A DNA stretch of 25,518 bases from JANLSE01 sp038214135 (GTDB taxonomy: Bacteria > Chloroflexota > Chloroflexia > Chloroflexales > Roseiflexaceae). The notes beneath the pieces were generated by a model. That model worked only from the letters and a program-made list of their open reading frames with translations, had not been told where the DNA came from and did no database searches. Positions 15,917 through 23,303 of this stretch are shown here, in pieces. A program made the position numbers and the translations under genes. Each line of letters starts with the position of its first letter. The stretch's first letter is position 1. The stretch covers positions 1-25,518 of the forward strand of contig JBBQSD010000091.1 in assembly GCA_038214135.1 (NCBI GenBank), read 5' to 3'.

Positions 15917-16645
15917 TCATACCAATTCAATTTGCACACCATGGGTCAGGCCAAGATCGAGTGGCCCGGTTGCCGATCCCGGTGTGACCCGAATGGCGAG
16001 CGCGAGTGGCCCTTCGCCGCGTGTTGCAATACGCGCAGCAGCCTGTTCGCCAGAGGCTAATTGGATCACTGCGGAACCAAGAAGAAAGCCTGACTTATTG
16101 CTCGTGCCAAGCAGCGCCTGATACCGAGCCGTGCTTGCTGCAACATCCTGCACAGCAATCGTCAGCGCGGCAATACCCTGTGCGCCATTCGGGTGCTGCC
16201 AGGCATCGCCATGTGGCACACGCAGCGAGCGGGGTGTGACATCGGCGCAGAAGAATGGCAGATCACGGGTTGGTGAGCGGCCTGTTTGCCATTCGATCCT
16301 AGTTCCATCAGGGCGCAGCCGCCCACCAGGGAATGGCCCATCGAGCGCCAACCCGCGATTACGGGCTGTATCGAGATCAGTGGCGATATCGCTCGGCAGC
16401 AGAGCAAAGTCGATCAACCCTTCGCCTGTTGCCGTATATGGCCACCATGTGTGTTCAGGTGCCGCATGTGTAAATGCGATCAGTTCGAGATAGGTGCCAT
16501 CGGCAAAACTTACCAGGACATTGTGAGATGCACCGCCAGTGTGTGTGCCACCAGGGACGACATTGAAGCCCAGGGTGCGATAATCGCTGGCGGCCTGTTC
16601 GAGATTGTTCACCAGAATAACGACATGATCGATTGCCTGAAGCAT
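15917..16645 (-). CDS. Glyoxalase-like (VOC superfamily) protein
   Basis: A 242-residue protein with the Glyoxalase_3 type layout. An N-terminal VOC module starts IDHVVILVNNLEQAASDYRTLGF, with putative metal ligands H7, H41 and E54 (LELIAF). The middle has DFALLPSDI and LDGPFPGGRLRPDGTRIEW. A second, weaker module begins at about GIAALTIAVQDVAASTARY. The enzyme activity is not predictable from sequence; VOC proteins include lyases, dioxygenases and resistance proteins. ATG 16645 is preceded by GGAGG at ideal spacing. It is divergent from the galactonate dehydratase gene. Confidence 0.85.
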   Translation of the reverse strand: MLQAIDHVVILVNNLEQAASDYRTLGFNVVPGGTHTGGASHNVLVSFADGTYLELIAFTHAAPEHTWWPYTATGEGLIDFALLPSDIATDLDTARNRGLALDGPFPGGRLRPDGTRIEWQTGRSPTRDLPFFCADVTPRSLRVPHGDAWQHPNGAQGIAALTIAVQDVAASTARYQALLGTSNKSGFLLGSAVIQLASGEQAAARIATRGEGPLALAIRVTPGSATGPLDLGLTHGVQIELV

Positions 16646-16666
16646 GAACCCTCCTTCTCGCGCGCC

Positions 16667-16681
16667 GATTGTGACACAATC
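16667..16681. promoter_or_regulatory. 15-base perfect inverted repeat, candidate operator
   Basis: GATTGTG-A-CACAATC lies 21 bases upstream of the glyoxalase-like start, in the spacer divergent from the galactonate dehydratase gene. Symmetry and position suggest a regulator site. The protein is unknown and no regulator gene adjoins. Confidence 0.4.
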
Positions 16682-16708
16682 TGCTCATTTCGGCAAGTGG
16701 CGAATATG

Positions 16709-16736
16709 AGCTTTCAGCCGTCAGCTTTCAGTTTTC
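16709..16736 (+). repeat. Heptamer repeat tract, four AGCTTTC-type units
   Basis: Units read AGCTTTC, AGCCGTC, AGCTTTC, AGTTTTC. Related pieces occur at 12469-12489. Confidence 0.65.
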
Positions 16737-16823
16737 GTAGTACTGGGAAGCTTATGCACTATTCTGAGAGCTCATAGTTCTTGTATACTATTGCGAAATT
16801 TCCCGTAATGAAAGGAGGCAATG

Positions 16824-17972
16824 GTGCGCATCAAATCTATCGAACTCTTTCAGGTGCCGCCACGCTGGTTGTTTTTGAAGATGACCACCGATGATGGGTT
16901 GGTTGGTTGGGGCGAGCCGATTGTGGAGGGTAAGGCCGCAACGGTTCAGGCGGCGGTTGAGGAGATGGCCGATGTGCTGATTGGCTCGGATTCAAACAGG
17001 ATCGAGGATCTATGGCAATCGCTGTATCGCGGTGGCTTCTATCGTGGTGGGCCAATCCTGACAAGCGCGATCTCGGGGATCGAACAGGCACTCTGGGATA
17101 TCAAGGGTAAACGCTTGGGCGTTCCAATCTATGATCTTTTGGGTGGTGCGGTGCGCACAAAGATGCGGGTGTATGCCTGGATCGGCGGCGATTCACCATC
17201 CGATCTGGTTGCTTCGGCGAAGGCACAATTGGCGCATGGCTATACGGCCTTCAAAATGAACGCGACTGGCGCAATGGCCTGGATTGAGGGCCATCGCCAG
17301 ATCGAGGAAGCAGCTACACGGATTGCAGCGCTGCGTGATGCAATCGGCTACGATATTGATATTGGCATCGATTTCCATGGGCGTGTGCATAAGGCCATGG
17401 CCAAGCAACTGGCCAGGGAACTTGAACCATATCGGCCATTGTTCTTTGAGGAGCCGGTGCTTTCCGAGAATAATGAGGCGCTGCTTGAGTTGGCTCGCCA
17501 CACATCGGTGCCAATTGCCACTGGTGAGCGCATGTTCACCCGCTGGCAGTTCAAGGATCTGCTGACATCTGGTGCAATCGATATTGTTCAGCCCGATCTG
17601 AGCCATGCCGGTGGAATCTGGGAGTGCCGCAAGATCGCAGCCATGGCCGAAGCCTATGATGTGGCTGTTGCACCACATTGCCCGCTTGGGCCGATTGCGC
17701 TGGCCGCCAGTTTGCAGCTTGATTTCTGCACACCGAATGCCTTTATTCAGGAACAGAGCCTTGGTATTCACTATAACCAGGGTTCGGATCTGCTCGATTA
17801 CCTGGCCGATCCACAGGTGTTTGCCTACCGCGATGGCTTTGTCCCGCTGATGACCGCACCTGGGTTGGGCATTACGATCAACGAAGAACGTGTGCGTGCC
17901 GCCGCAGCTGATGGCCATCGCTGGCGTAACCCGATCTGGCGTACCGAGGATGGCGTTGTGACGGAGTGGTAG
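16824..17972 (+). CDS. dgoD: D-galactonate dehydratase
   Basis: A 382-residue enolase-superfamily enzyme (mandelate racemase subgroup) that dehydrates D-galactonate to 2-keto-3-deoxygalactonate. It aligns from memory with E. coli DgoD throughout: PPRW, GFYRGGPIL, ALWDIKGK, DFHGR, LEPYRPLFFEEPVL, GERMF, QPDLSHAGG, APHCPLGPIALA, QEQSLGIHYN, WRNPIWR. I use GTG 16824, not ATG 16821: the AAAGGAGG site is only two bases from the ATG but five from the GTG, the length then equals the E. coli protein, and the metal ligands fall at D183, E209, E235 with catalytic H185 and H285, the same numbers. No other galactonate genes adjoin. Confidence 0.87.
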   Translation: MRIKSIELFQVPPRWLFLKMTTDDGLVGWGEPIVEGKAATVQAAVEEMADVLIGSDSNRIEDLWQSLYRGGFYRGGPILTSAISGIEQALWDIKGKRLGVPIYDLLGGAVRTKMRVYAWIGGDSPSDLVASAKAQLAHGYTAFKMNATGAMAWIEGHRQIEEAATRIAALRDAIGYDIDIGIDFHGRVHKAMAKQLARELEPYRPLFFEEPVLSENNEALLELARHTSVPIATGERMFTRWQFKDLLTSGAIDIVQPDLSHAGGIWECRKIAAMAEAYDVAVAPHCPLGPIALAASLQLDFCTPNAFIQEQSLGIHYNQGSDLLDYLADPQVFAYRDGFVPLMTAPGLGITINEERVRAAAADGHRWRNPIWRTEDGVVTEW

Positions 17973-17982
17973 GGCGATAGTC

Positions 17983-18010
17983 GTCAGGAGTCAGGAGTCA
18001 GGAGTCAGAA
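17983..18010 (+). repeat. Heptamer tandem repeat, GTCAGGA x3 plus variant
   Basis: Three exact GTCAGGA units and one GTCAGAA, starting ten bases after the dgoD stop, in sense orientation. Confidence 0.9.
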
Positions 18011-18012
18011 TT

Positions 18013-18052
18013 TCCCTCACCCCTGGCTCTTCTCCCACGCCGGGGAGAGGGG
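18013..18052. repeat. GGGAGAGGG-type hairpin repeat, copy 4
   Basis: CCCTCACCCC followed by TCTCCC-ACGCCG-GGGAGA and GGGG. Directly follows the heptamer array. Confidence 0.7.
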
Positions 18053-18135
18053 ACGAGCCACAACCACAGATACGGGACCGCCCTAACCGCTAGCCGCGCG
18101 TAGCGGCGCTTTCCAGAAGATGGGAATTTACGATA

Positions 18136-18384
18136 GTGCTAACCCACCTCCAACAAGCCATACATAATAATGCACGCTGGTGTGAGACAATCTGCGCTGC
18201 TCATGGCATTCCGGGCGAATTCTCCGAGGATCTATGGCTGAACCGCCATCAGGTTCCGCGCTTCTACCCGAATGCAGTAACGCTGACTCCCGAGCGTGGC
18301 ATTTTGCGACAATTCGCCGCCATTCGGGATTTAGTAGCCACAGCTGAGCCAGGCACAATCAGCGTGAAGGATAGTTTCAATTCC
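18136..18384 (+). pseudogene. 5' remnant of an acetyltransferase-like gene
   Basis: About 80 residues from GTG 18136 look like a genuine protein start (NNARWCETICAAHGIPGEF, LWLNRHQVPRFYPNAVTL, GTISVKDSF). From memory they resemble the N-terminus of uncharacterised GNAT-like proteins that have a similar W-C-x(4)-AHG-x-PG pattern and a VKDSF segment. After about 18380 the frame runs on for 38 codons of unlikely sequence while a different frame carries a MazF-like tail. So the gene is truncated and joined to another remnant. Family assignment is weak; truncation is better supported. Confidence 0.45.
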
Positions 18385-18554
18385 ATGTTCCACTTGATCC
18401 GCCAGAGGGTGGCGTATCGGTGCGGAGTTTTGTGCTGTGCGATGCACTGCGCTCGATTTCACGCGAGCGATTGGGGCCATATGCCTGGGGGATGGTGACG
18501 CCAACAACGCTGCGGAAGGTTGAAGACAACCTGCGTATATTGATGGAGTTGTGA
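18381..18554 (+). pseudogene. 3' remnant of a MazF/PemK-type mRNA interferase toxin
   Basis: The frame ending at TGA 18552-18554 reads FHVPLDPPEGGVSVRSFVLC, then DALRSISRERLGPYAWGM, then VTPTTLRKVEDNLRILMEL. This matches the C-terminal half of MazF (compare B. subtilis MazF: THVEID, G-(x)3-DSVILLEQIRTIDKQRL, then an MMDKVDEALQISL-like final helix). The N-terminal half, including the start and the GDV-type first strand, is missing; an in-frame stop lies at 18372-18374. No antitoxin gene is visible. The stop codon directly abuts the methyltransferase start at 18555. MazF enzymes cut RNA leaving 2',3'-cyclic phosphate and 5'-OH ends. Confidence 0.65.
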
Positions 18555-19250
18555 GTGGTGCTGCCCAATAATCTGTTCCCACGATTAGCTGCCGCATATG
18601 TACGTGGGCGTTTGGCGGGTTCGCCAGATGCGCTTGCAACACCTGAACTGTTTGAGCCTGCACTCGATCAGCTTGATCCAGTGGCCTATGAGCAGTTGAT
18701 TGCGCTAGGAATACATGCTGAGCTGCGGCTGCATCGCTTCAAACGGACCATGGGCCTGGTACGGGTGGCAAAAGTTTTGGGCGCGCTGCGTGGCATTGCA
18801 CCAGCCGAACTATTGGATATTGGCAGTGGGCGTGGCGCGTTTCTGTGGCCGTTGCTTGATGCGCTACCGTTTCTGCCAGTGACAGCACTCGATCTGCTGA
18901 AGTATCGCGTTGCGGATATTCAGGCGGTTGCTGATGGTGGCGTGGCAGGGCTGACGGCCATGCATGGCGATGCGACCAACATGCCCTTTGCCGATCACAG
19001 TTTCGATGTGGTGACGCTGCTTGAAGTGCTTGAGCATATCCCCGATACTGCTGCGGCCCTGCGTGAAGTGCTGCGGGTTGCACGCCGCTTTGTGCTGATC
19101 TCGGTGCCAGCGCATGCCGATCAGAACCCTGAGCATATTCATCTGTTTGATGCAGCACAGCTTGAGGCGCTACTCAAACGGCATGGCGTAACACGAGTGA
19201 CATTCGAGTATGTCCCCGGCCATATTCTGGCAATTGCGCGAGTTGAATAA
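18555..19250 (+). CDS. Class I SAM-dependent methyltransferase, first gene of RNA-repair operon
   Basis: A 231-residue methyltransferase. An alpha-helical N-terminal extension (about 1-82) precedes a Methyltransf_11-type core: motif I LLDIGSGRGAF (87-97), acidic strand-2 D113 in TALDLLKY, HGDATNMPF (137-145), and FDVVTLLEVLEHI (150-162), with a late SVPAHADQNPEHIHLF segment. It lacks the RHxDHxFEW signature of the Hen1 RNA 3'-end methyltransferase, so a Hen1 role is not assigned. GTG 18555, or the next GTG, begins immediately after the MazF-remnant stop with a GGAG ten bases upstream. It precedes the RNA ligase gene by 18 bases. The substrate is unknown; RNA is suggested by context only. Confidence 0.8.
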   Translation: MVLPNNLFPRLAAAYVRGRLAGSPDALATPELFEPALDQLDPVAYEQLIALGIHAELRLHRFKRTMGLVRVAKVLGALRGIAPAELLDIGSGRGAFLWPLLDALPFLPVTALDLLKYRVADIQAVADGGVAGLTAMHGDATNMPFADHSFDVVTLLEVLEHIPDTAAALREVLRVARRFVLISVPAHADQNPEHIHLFDAAQLEALLKRHGVTRVTFEYVPGHILAIARVE

Positions 19251-19268
19251 TCGATTGGTAACTTGGTT

Positions 19269-20051
19269 ATGCAGCAGATCCGCAAATACCCACGCACCCG
19301 CCATCTAGAGGGTTCTGGTTTGCAGGCAGATGACGACCCCGCCACTGCGCTGTGGTCGGAACTTGCTGGGCACACCCTGGTTGTTGAAGAGAAGATGGAT
19401 GGTGCCAACTGCGGGATGAGCTTCGATTCGAACCGACGCCTGCGCTTGCAGAGCCGTGGGCACTTCCTAACGGGCGGGCCACGTGAGCGCCAGTTTGATC
19501 TGCTGAAGAGTTGGGCTTCCCGGCATGCCAGCACACTCTGGGATGCGCTTGGCGACCGTTATGTGCTGTATGGCGAGTGGCTGTATGGCAAGCACTCGAT
19601 CTTCTATACCGATTTGCCACATTATTTTATGGAATTCGATATCCTCGATACACAGACCAACCTGTTTCTTGCAACAGCTCAGCGCAAGCTCCTACTAGCC
19701 GATTGCTCAATCATCGCCTCAGTTGATGTACTGTACCACGGCCAGCTTTCTTCGCTAGCTGAATTAACCAACCTTATTGGCGCTTCACACTTTGTGGCTG
19801 CCAATCACCGTCAGCAGCTGATTGAAGCGGCGCACGTGGCGAATGGCGATCCAGATCAGCTAGTGAATGAAACTGATCCAAGTGGCCTGATGGAAGGGCT
19901 GTATATTAAGATCGAGCAGGATGGGGCGGTGCAGGGGCGCTATAAATATGTGCGGCCTGGGTTTTTACAGACGGTGCTTGACTCTGGGAGCCATTGGATG
20001 GATCGCCCGTTGCTGCCAAACCGATTGCGAGCTGGGGTTGAGCTATGGTAG
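19269..20051 (+). CDS. RNA ligase (Rnl2-like nucleotidyltransferase superfamily)
   Basis: A 260-residue ATP-dependent RNA ligase. The covalent nucleotidyltransferase motifs are in order: motif I EEKMDGAN with adenylated K42, motif III VLYGEWLYGKHSIFY (99-113), motif IIIa FMEFDILD (120-127), motif IV EGLYIKIE (209-216) and motif V RYKYVR (224-229). It therefore seals 3'-OH and 5'-phosphate ends through a ligase-AMP intermediate. There is no OB domain of the DNA-ligase type. I use ATG 19269; TTG 19263 lies in frame just upstream, and neither has a strong ribosome site. The stop overlaps the HD-Pnk start by seven bases, which strongly indicates translational coupling. Whether RNA or nicked duplex is the true substrate is not visible. 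Confidence 0.85.
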   Translation: MQQIRKYPRTRHLEGSGLQADDDPATALWSELAGHTLVVEEKMDGANCGMSFDSNRRLRLQSRGHFLTGGPRERQFDLLKSWASRHASTLWDALGDRYVLYGEWLYGKHSIFYTDLPHYFMEFDILDTQTNLFLATAQRKLLLADCSIIASVDVLYHGQLSSLAELTNLIGASHFVAANHRQQLIEAAHVANGDPDQLVNETDPSGLMEGLYIKIEQDGAVQGRYKYVRPGFLQTVLDSGSHWMDRPLLPNRLRAGVELW

Positions 20052-21183
20052 CGTTGAATGATGTTGACTGGATTTCTGGGCCGCCAACATGGCAGCTCGA
20101 TTGGCCGAAAATCATGGCGGATTGCCCATGGCTGGCAGAGTTGGAGGCAACTCCACAGAATCCTGTTCATCATGGCGAAGGCAATGTGCTGATCCACACT
20201 CGTATGGTCACCGAAGCGCTGGTTGGCTTGGCAAACTGGCGAATACTCCCGGCACCAGAACGGGCGCAGTTGTTGATCGCGGCACTGCTCCACGATATTG
20301 GCAAACCAGCGACAACACAGATCGAACCTGATGGTCGGATTACGTCGCACGGCCATGCGCGTGTCGGGGCAGCAATGGCGCGCATGCATCTATGGACCAA
20401 CACTGGCCTTGGTGCTCCAATCGCACTGCACGACCGCGAGCGCATTGTTGGGTACGGTTGCATGGCCTGCCGATCTGGTTCCTCGACAAACCCGATCTCG
20501 AATGGGCCATTTTATCGGCCAGCCTGGTTGCGCGGCTCGATCACGTCGCACTCTTGGCCGAGGCCGATGCGCGTGGCCGAACCTGTGCCGATCAGGCAGA
20601 GTTATTGGCCCGTATCGATCTGTTTCGCGGCTGGTGCGCAGAGCGAGAATGCCTGCACACGGCGTTCGCCTTTGCTGCGGATCATGGCCGGGTGTGCTAC
20701 TGCCGCAAGCGCCAGAGTGATCCAGGCTATGCCCCCTATGATGACACCTGGGGCGACATAACGATTCTTTCTGGTATTCCAGGCTCTGGTAAGGATACAT
20801 GGCTCAACAGCCAGCCATCTTCTGCGCCAGTGATTGCGCTTGATGCAATTCGGGCCGAACATGCCATCGATCCCCAAGACCCACAGGGCCCTGTTATTCA
20901 GATCGCCAGGGAGCGTGCCCGTGAGTTGCTACGCCGCAAGCAACCATTTGTGTGGAACGCAACCAACCTGATGCGGCGTATTCGCGATCCACTGATCGAG
21001 ATGTGCCTGGATTATGGTGCGCGGGTGCGGATCGTGTATGTTGATGCGACGATTACGGATGCCTTAGCACGCAACCAGCGCCGTACCGCGCCAGTTCCCG
21101 AGCATGTAATATGGCAGCTTGCCGCGAAAACCGAACCCCCAGACCAACGCGAGGCCCATGTGACGACGTGGGTAGAAATGTGA
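20045..21183 (+). CDS. HD-Pnk: HD phosphoesterase fused to 5'-OH polynucleotide kinase, with a one-base frameshift
   Basis: N-terminal HD domain: HHGEGNVLIH (42-51), LLHDIGK (H83-D84) and SHGHARV (102-108). The C-terminal P-loop kinase has ILSGIPGSGKDTW (P-loop about 244-252). This is the HD-Pnk architecture known from Runella slithyformis, where the HD domain removes 2',3'-cyclic or 2'-phosphates and the kinase phosphorylates 5'-OH ends. The first frame is sensible to codon 136 (GGG, 20450-20452), then breaks down. The -1 frame is sensible from GTA 20452 (VRLHGLPIWFLDKPDLEW) to the stop. One missing G in this run explains it; restored length would be 379 residues. It may be a real mutation, programmed slippage or a sequencing error. 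Confidence 0.82.
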
Positions 21184-21218
21184 TATATACTCCTCGCAGC
21201 TGAGGTCTTGATATTGTC

Positions 21219-21274
21219 CGCAGATTACGCAGATAACGCATCTTGCTTAGTGGTTGATGTGCATGAATCTGCGT
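21219..21274. repeat. Short direct and inverted repeat after HD-Pnk
   Basis: CGCAGATTA-CGCAGATAA-CGCA (9-base direct units from 21219) pairs with AATCTGCGT at 21266-21274 (8-bp arms). It may form a loose stem after the operon. The gap 21184-21799 holds this, the MITE-like copy, the hairpin at 21656, and otherwise no gene I can support. Confidence 0.4.
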
Positions 21275-21308
21275 TTTGCATGTCCATGTGTTACCCGTGT
21301 GGAATATA

Positions 21309-21425
21309 GCAATCCTACCGGATTTGTAAAAAAGGGGGCGGGGGATTTCTTTCGGGGCACCCAGAGGGTACCCGGCCCCAAATCCCGCTTTGCGCTGCGC
21401 GCCTTTACAACTCAAATAGGAGTGC
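21309..21425 (-). mobile_element. MITE-like element, copy 2, inverted relative to copy 1
   Basis: A 117-base non-coding element flanked by TATA on both sides (TA duplication likely). Read on the minus strand it matches 11481-11582: the first 22 bases differ at two positions and the last 29 (including flank) are identical. The middle is longer, with a different hairpin (GGGTACCC core, 21367-21374). Both ends carry outward TTTACA-N16-TATAxx: plus-strand TTTACA 21404-21409 with TATATA 21426-21431, and minus-strand TTTACA with TATATT ending at 21303. It carries no transposase. Confidence 0.75.
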
Positions 21426-21655
21426 TATATAACCCGATTGATAGTGAATGGTGGCTTGTTCTTTAGTATTGTGTGGTTAGTATTGTTTAGTGTTGTTCCA
21501 TATCGCCAATGTAAGGATTTCATATCTTTCTCGCGACCCGAATACTATCATTCGTTTAGAAATAAAAGAAGATCTGTGAGATGATTCGCCGCCTTTCAAT
21601 GCCATATCGATGTGGGCGAACGCGATATATGATTGCGGGTGATCGCAATGGCATC

Positions 21656-21679
21656 GGGGGTGGTTCACGAACCGCCCCC
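21656..21679. repeat. GGTTCACGAACC hairpin, second copy
   Basis: An 11-bp stem (one G-U pair), GGGGGTGGTTC-AC-GAACCGCCCCC, sharing 17 bases with the hairpin at 14669-14688. It lies 120 bases before the nucleotidyltransferase gene. Confidence 0.7.
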
Positions 21680-21799
21680 ACAGGCCGACGCTGCCGATGC
21701 ACCGACGTTGCCTATTCGCAGCCGTGGCATGACCAACGGGCGCTGGCGGGCCACCGACGCTCTTTCTAGCAATAGTGCGAAGCTGAAGGAGGCTTTTCA

Positions 21800-22570
21800 A
21801 TGCAGGTTATTCCCTATAATCTGGACGACGACCCGGTGATCCACGCTATCCGGGCCGAAGGCGCAGCTGATCCGGATGTGATTGGCATACTGGTGACTGG
21901 TTCGCGTGCCCTGGGTTTCGTGACCGCCGAGTCGGATTATGACATCATCTTTGTCGTGTCCGATGAGACAGAAGCACGCTACGAACGCGAGCAACGCGAG
22001 CCGCAGCGCGGCGGTAGCATTGACCCGTCAATCGATACCTGTGATATGCAATGGCACGAATGCCCGCGAACACTGCGCAGCTATAACACCTTCGGCGCAG
22101 ATGTCTGCCGTGTGATCTATGATCGCACGGGCGAGTTGACAGCGCTGGCCGAGGAGTTGGAGCACATGCCGGAGGAGCAGGCCCGTGAGAAGGCCGCCAC
22201 CTCGTATGCTGGCTACTTGAACAACATGTTTCGCTCGCTGAAGTGCTGGCGTCGTGGCGATGAGCTGGGAGCGCGGCTGAATGCCACGCAAAGCGTGGAG
22301 ACCCTGATCGATGCATTGTTTGCGCTCGAACGACTCTGGCGGCCATTCGAGAGCCGGGTGTACCTGCACCTCGAAAAGCTCAGCGATCAGGGTTGGCAAG
22401 ATGGTGAACTGCACAGCAACCTGCTCGACATCCTCACGACCTGTGATCCACGACGGCAACAGGAGTTCGCTCATCGCGTGATAGCGTTGATGGCCGAGCG
22501 CGGGCATGGGCACGTCTACGATAGTTGGCCTAGCGAAAGGATAGATCGTGCATTGGCCTGGAGCTTCTGA
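21800..22570 (+). CDS. Nucleotidyltransferase-domain protein
   Basis: A 256-residue protein with a polymerase-beta-type nucleotidyltransferase domain: VTGSRALGFVTAESDYDIIFVV gives GS at 34-35 and the metal-binding D46-x-D48, and D82 in CDMQW is a plausible third carboxylate. The C-terminal ~150 residues are helical (LNNMFRSLKCWRRGDELGARLNATQSVETLIDALFALERLW), as in aminoglycoside-type and minimal nucleotidyltransferases. Target unknown: small molecule, protein or RNA all possible. ATG 21800 has a strong ribosome site (GGAGG). The last 23 bases overlap the GNAT gene. It may be transcribed from the outward promoter of the nearby MITE-like element. Confidence 0.75.
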   Translation: MQVIPYNLDDDPVIHAIRAEGAADPDVIGILVTGSRALGFVTAESDYDIIFVVSDETEARYEREQREPQRGGSIDPSIDTCDMQWHECPRTLRSYNTFGADVCRVIYDRTGELTALAEELEHMPEEQAREKAATSYAGYLNNMFRSLKCWRRGDELGARLNATQSVETLIDALFALERLWRPFESRVYLHLEKLSDQGWQDGELHSNLLDILTTCDPRRQQEFAHRVIALMAERGHGHVYDSWPSERIDRALAWSF

Positions 22571-23123
22571 GCACACTACCGGTGTGGCGACCAATAACCT
22601 GATCATTCGGCCAGCAACTCGGCACGATGCGATGCAGCTTTCGGTGCTGGCCAAGCGCGTGTTTATACATACCTATGGTTCTGCAATCAGCGAAATTGCA
22701 GCGCGGCCATTTTTGGATGAACACTATTCGGTAGCGGCATTTACCAACTTGCTCACCCACACAGATGAGCGAATCCTGGTTGCGGTTCAGCTTGTTCGGC
22801 CCGAGCAGATTCTTGGCTATGTTCGCAGCTCAATTAGCCCGCTTCCGGATTGTGTAACAATCACGCCCGCGCTTGAATTGGCCCAGCTCTATATTGAACG
22901 GCAATACCATGGCCATGGGATTGGCAGCGCACTGCTCAATGCAGCCTGTGAATATGCGCTATCGGCTGGTGCCAAAGCGATTTGGCTGTGTGCCTGGGAA
23001 CACAATCAGCGTGCATTGCGCTTCTATGAAGCATCGGGTTTTGCTGCTGTTGGCTGGTGCAATGTGGTTGTTGAGCAGGTTGTGTTTCGGGATCAGATTA
23101 TGCTACGGAGCCTAGTACATTAG
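22548..23123 (+). CDS. GNAT-family N-acetyltransferase
   Basis: A 191-residue acetyltransferase. The N-terminal strand IIRPATRHDAMQLSVLAKRVF is typical of the family. Motif A is LELAQLYIERQYHGHGIGSALL with the Q/R-x-x-G-x-G acetyl-CoA loop (QYHGHG), then AIWLCAWEHNQRALRFYEASGF. GTG 22548 is chosen because AAAGGA lies six bases upstream; GTG 22584 is an alternative without a ribosome site. It overlaps the end of the nucleotidyltransferase gene by 23 bases, so the two are co-translated. The substrate is unknown. Confidence 0.85.
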   Translation: MHWPGASEHTTGVATNNLIIRPATRHDAMQLSVLAKRVFIHTYGSAISEIAARPFLDEHYSVAAFTNLLTHTDERILVAVQLVRPEQILGYVRSSISPLPDCVTITPALELAQLYIERQYHGHGIGSALLNAACEYALSAGAKAIWLCAWEHNQRALRFYEASGFAAVGWCNVVVEQVVFRDQIMLRSLVH

Positions 23124-23167
23124 CGAAGATTGATCAATTCATCAGGAAACAATCGATGCTCTGCCAT

Positions 23168-23229
23168 CCGCAGGCTGAAGCCTGCGGCAAAGAGCAATCG
23201 AACCCCTCGCCGCAGGCTTCAGCCTGCGG
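23168..23229. repeat. Pair of 20-base palindromes CCGCAGGCT-N2-AGCCTGCGG
   Basis: Two perfect 9-bp stems at 23168-23187 (centre GA) and 23210-23229 (centre TC), 22 bases apart. Because each is near-symmetric, the two can also pair with each other as a long hairpin. They lie between the GNAT and Rieske genes and may be REP-like or terminator elements. Confidence 0.8.
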
Positions 23230-23303
23230 GGCGTGGTGGATGCAAACTGTTGTGTAGGCCAAATTGCATTCGAGGATGCTGTGGCTCCGAATGGAGGGGT
23301 ATT

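Noticed and set aside
15540..16121. 193-codon plus-strand open frame spanning the DUF3048/glyoxalase gap
   Set aside because: It crosses three repeat families and the antisense ends of two good genes; no family resemblance.
17193..17918. 241-codon minus-strand open frame inside dgoD
   Set aside because: Composition (His/Cys/Gln-rich) and complete overlap with a well-matched galactonate dehydratase mark it as a shadow.
18555..19250. Hen1-type RNA 3'-terminal methyltransferase
   Set aside because: Tempting from the RNA-repair context, but the metal-binding Hen1 signature RHxDHxFEW is absent; the core is a generic Methyltransf_11 type.
21477..21799. Small open frames in the gap before the nucleotidyltransferase
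   Set aside because: Neither strand gives a plausible protein or start site; the region contains a hairpin repeat and irregular T/G-rich direct repeats only.
23130..23303. 58-residue N-terminal extension of the Rieske oxygenase
   Set aside because: It runs through the two palindromes, reads as Arg/Cys-rich nonsense, and a strong ribosome site lies at the ATG 23304.
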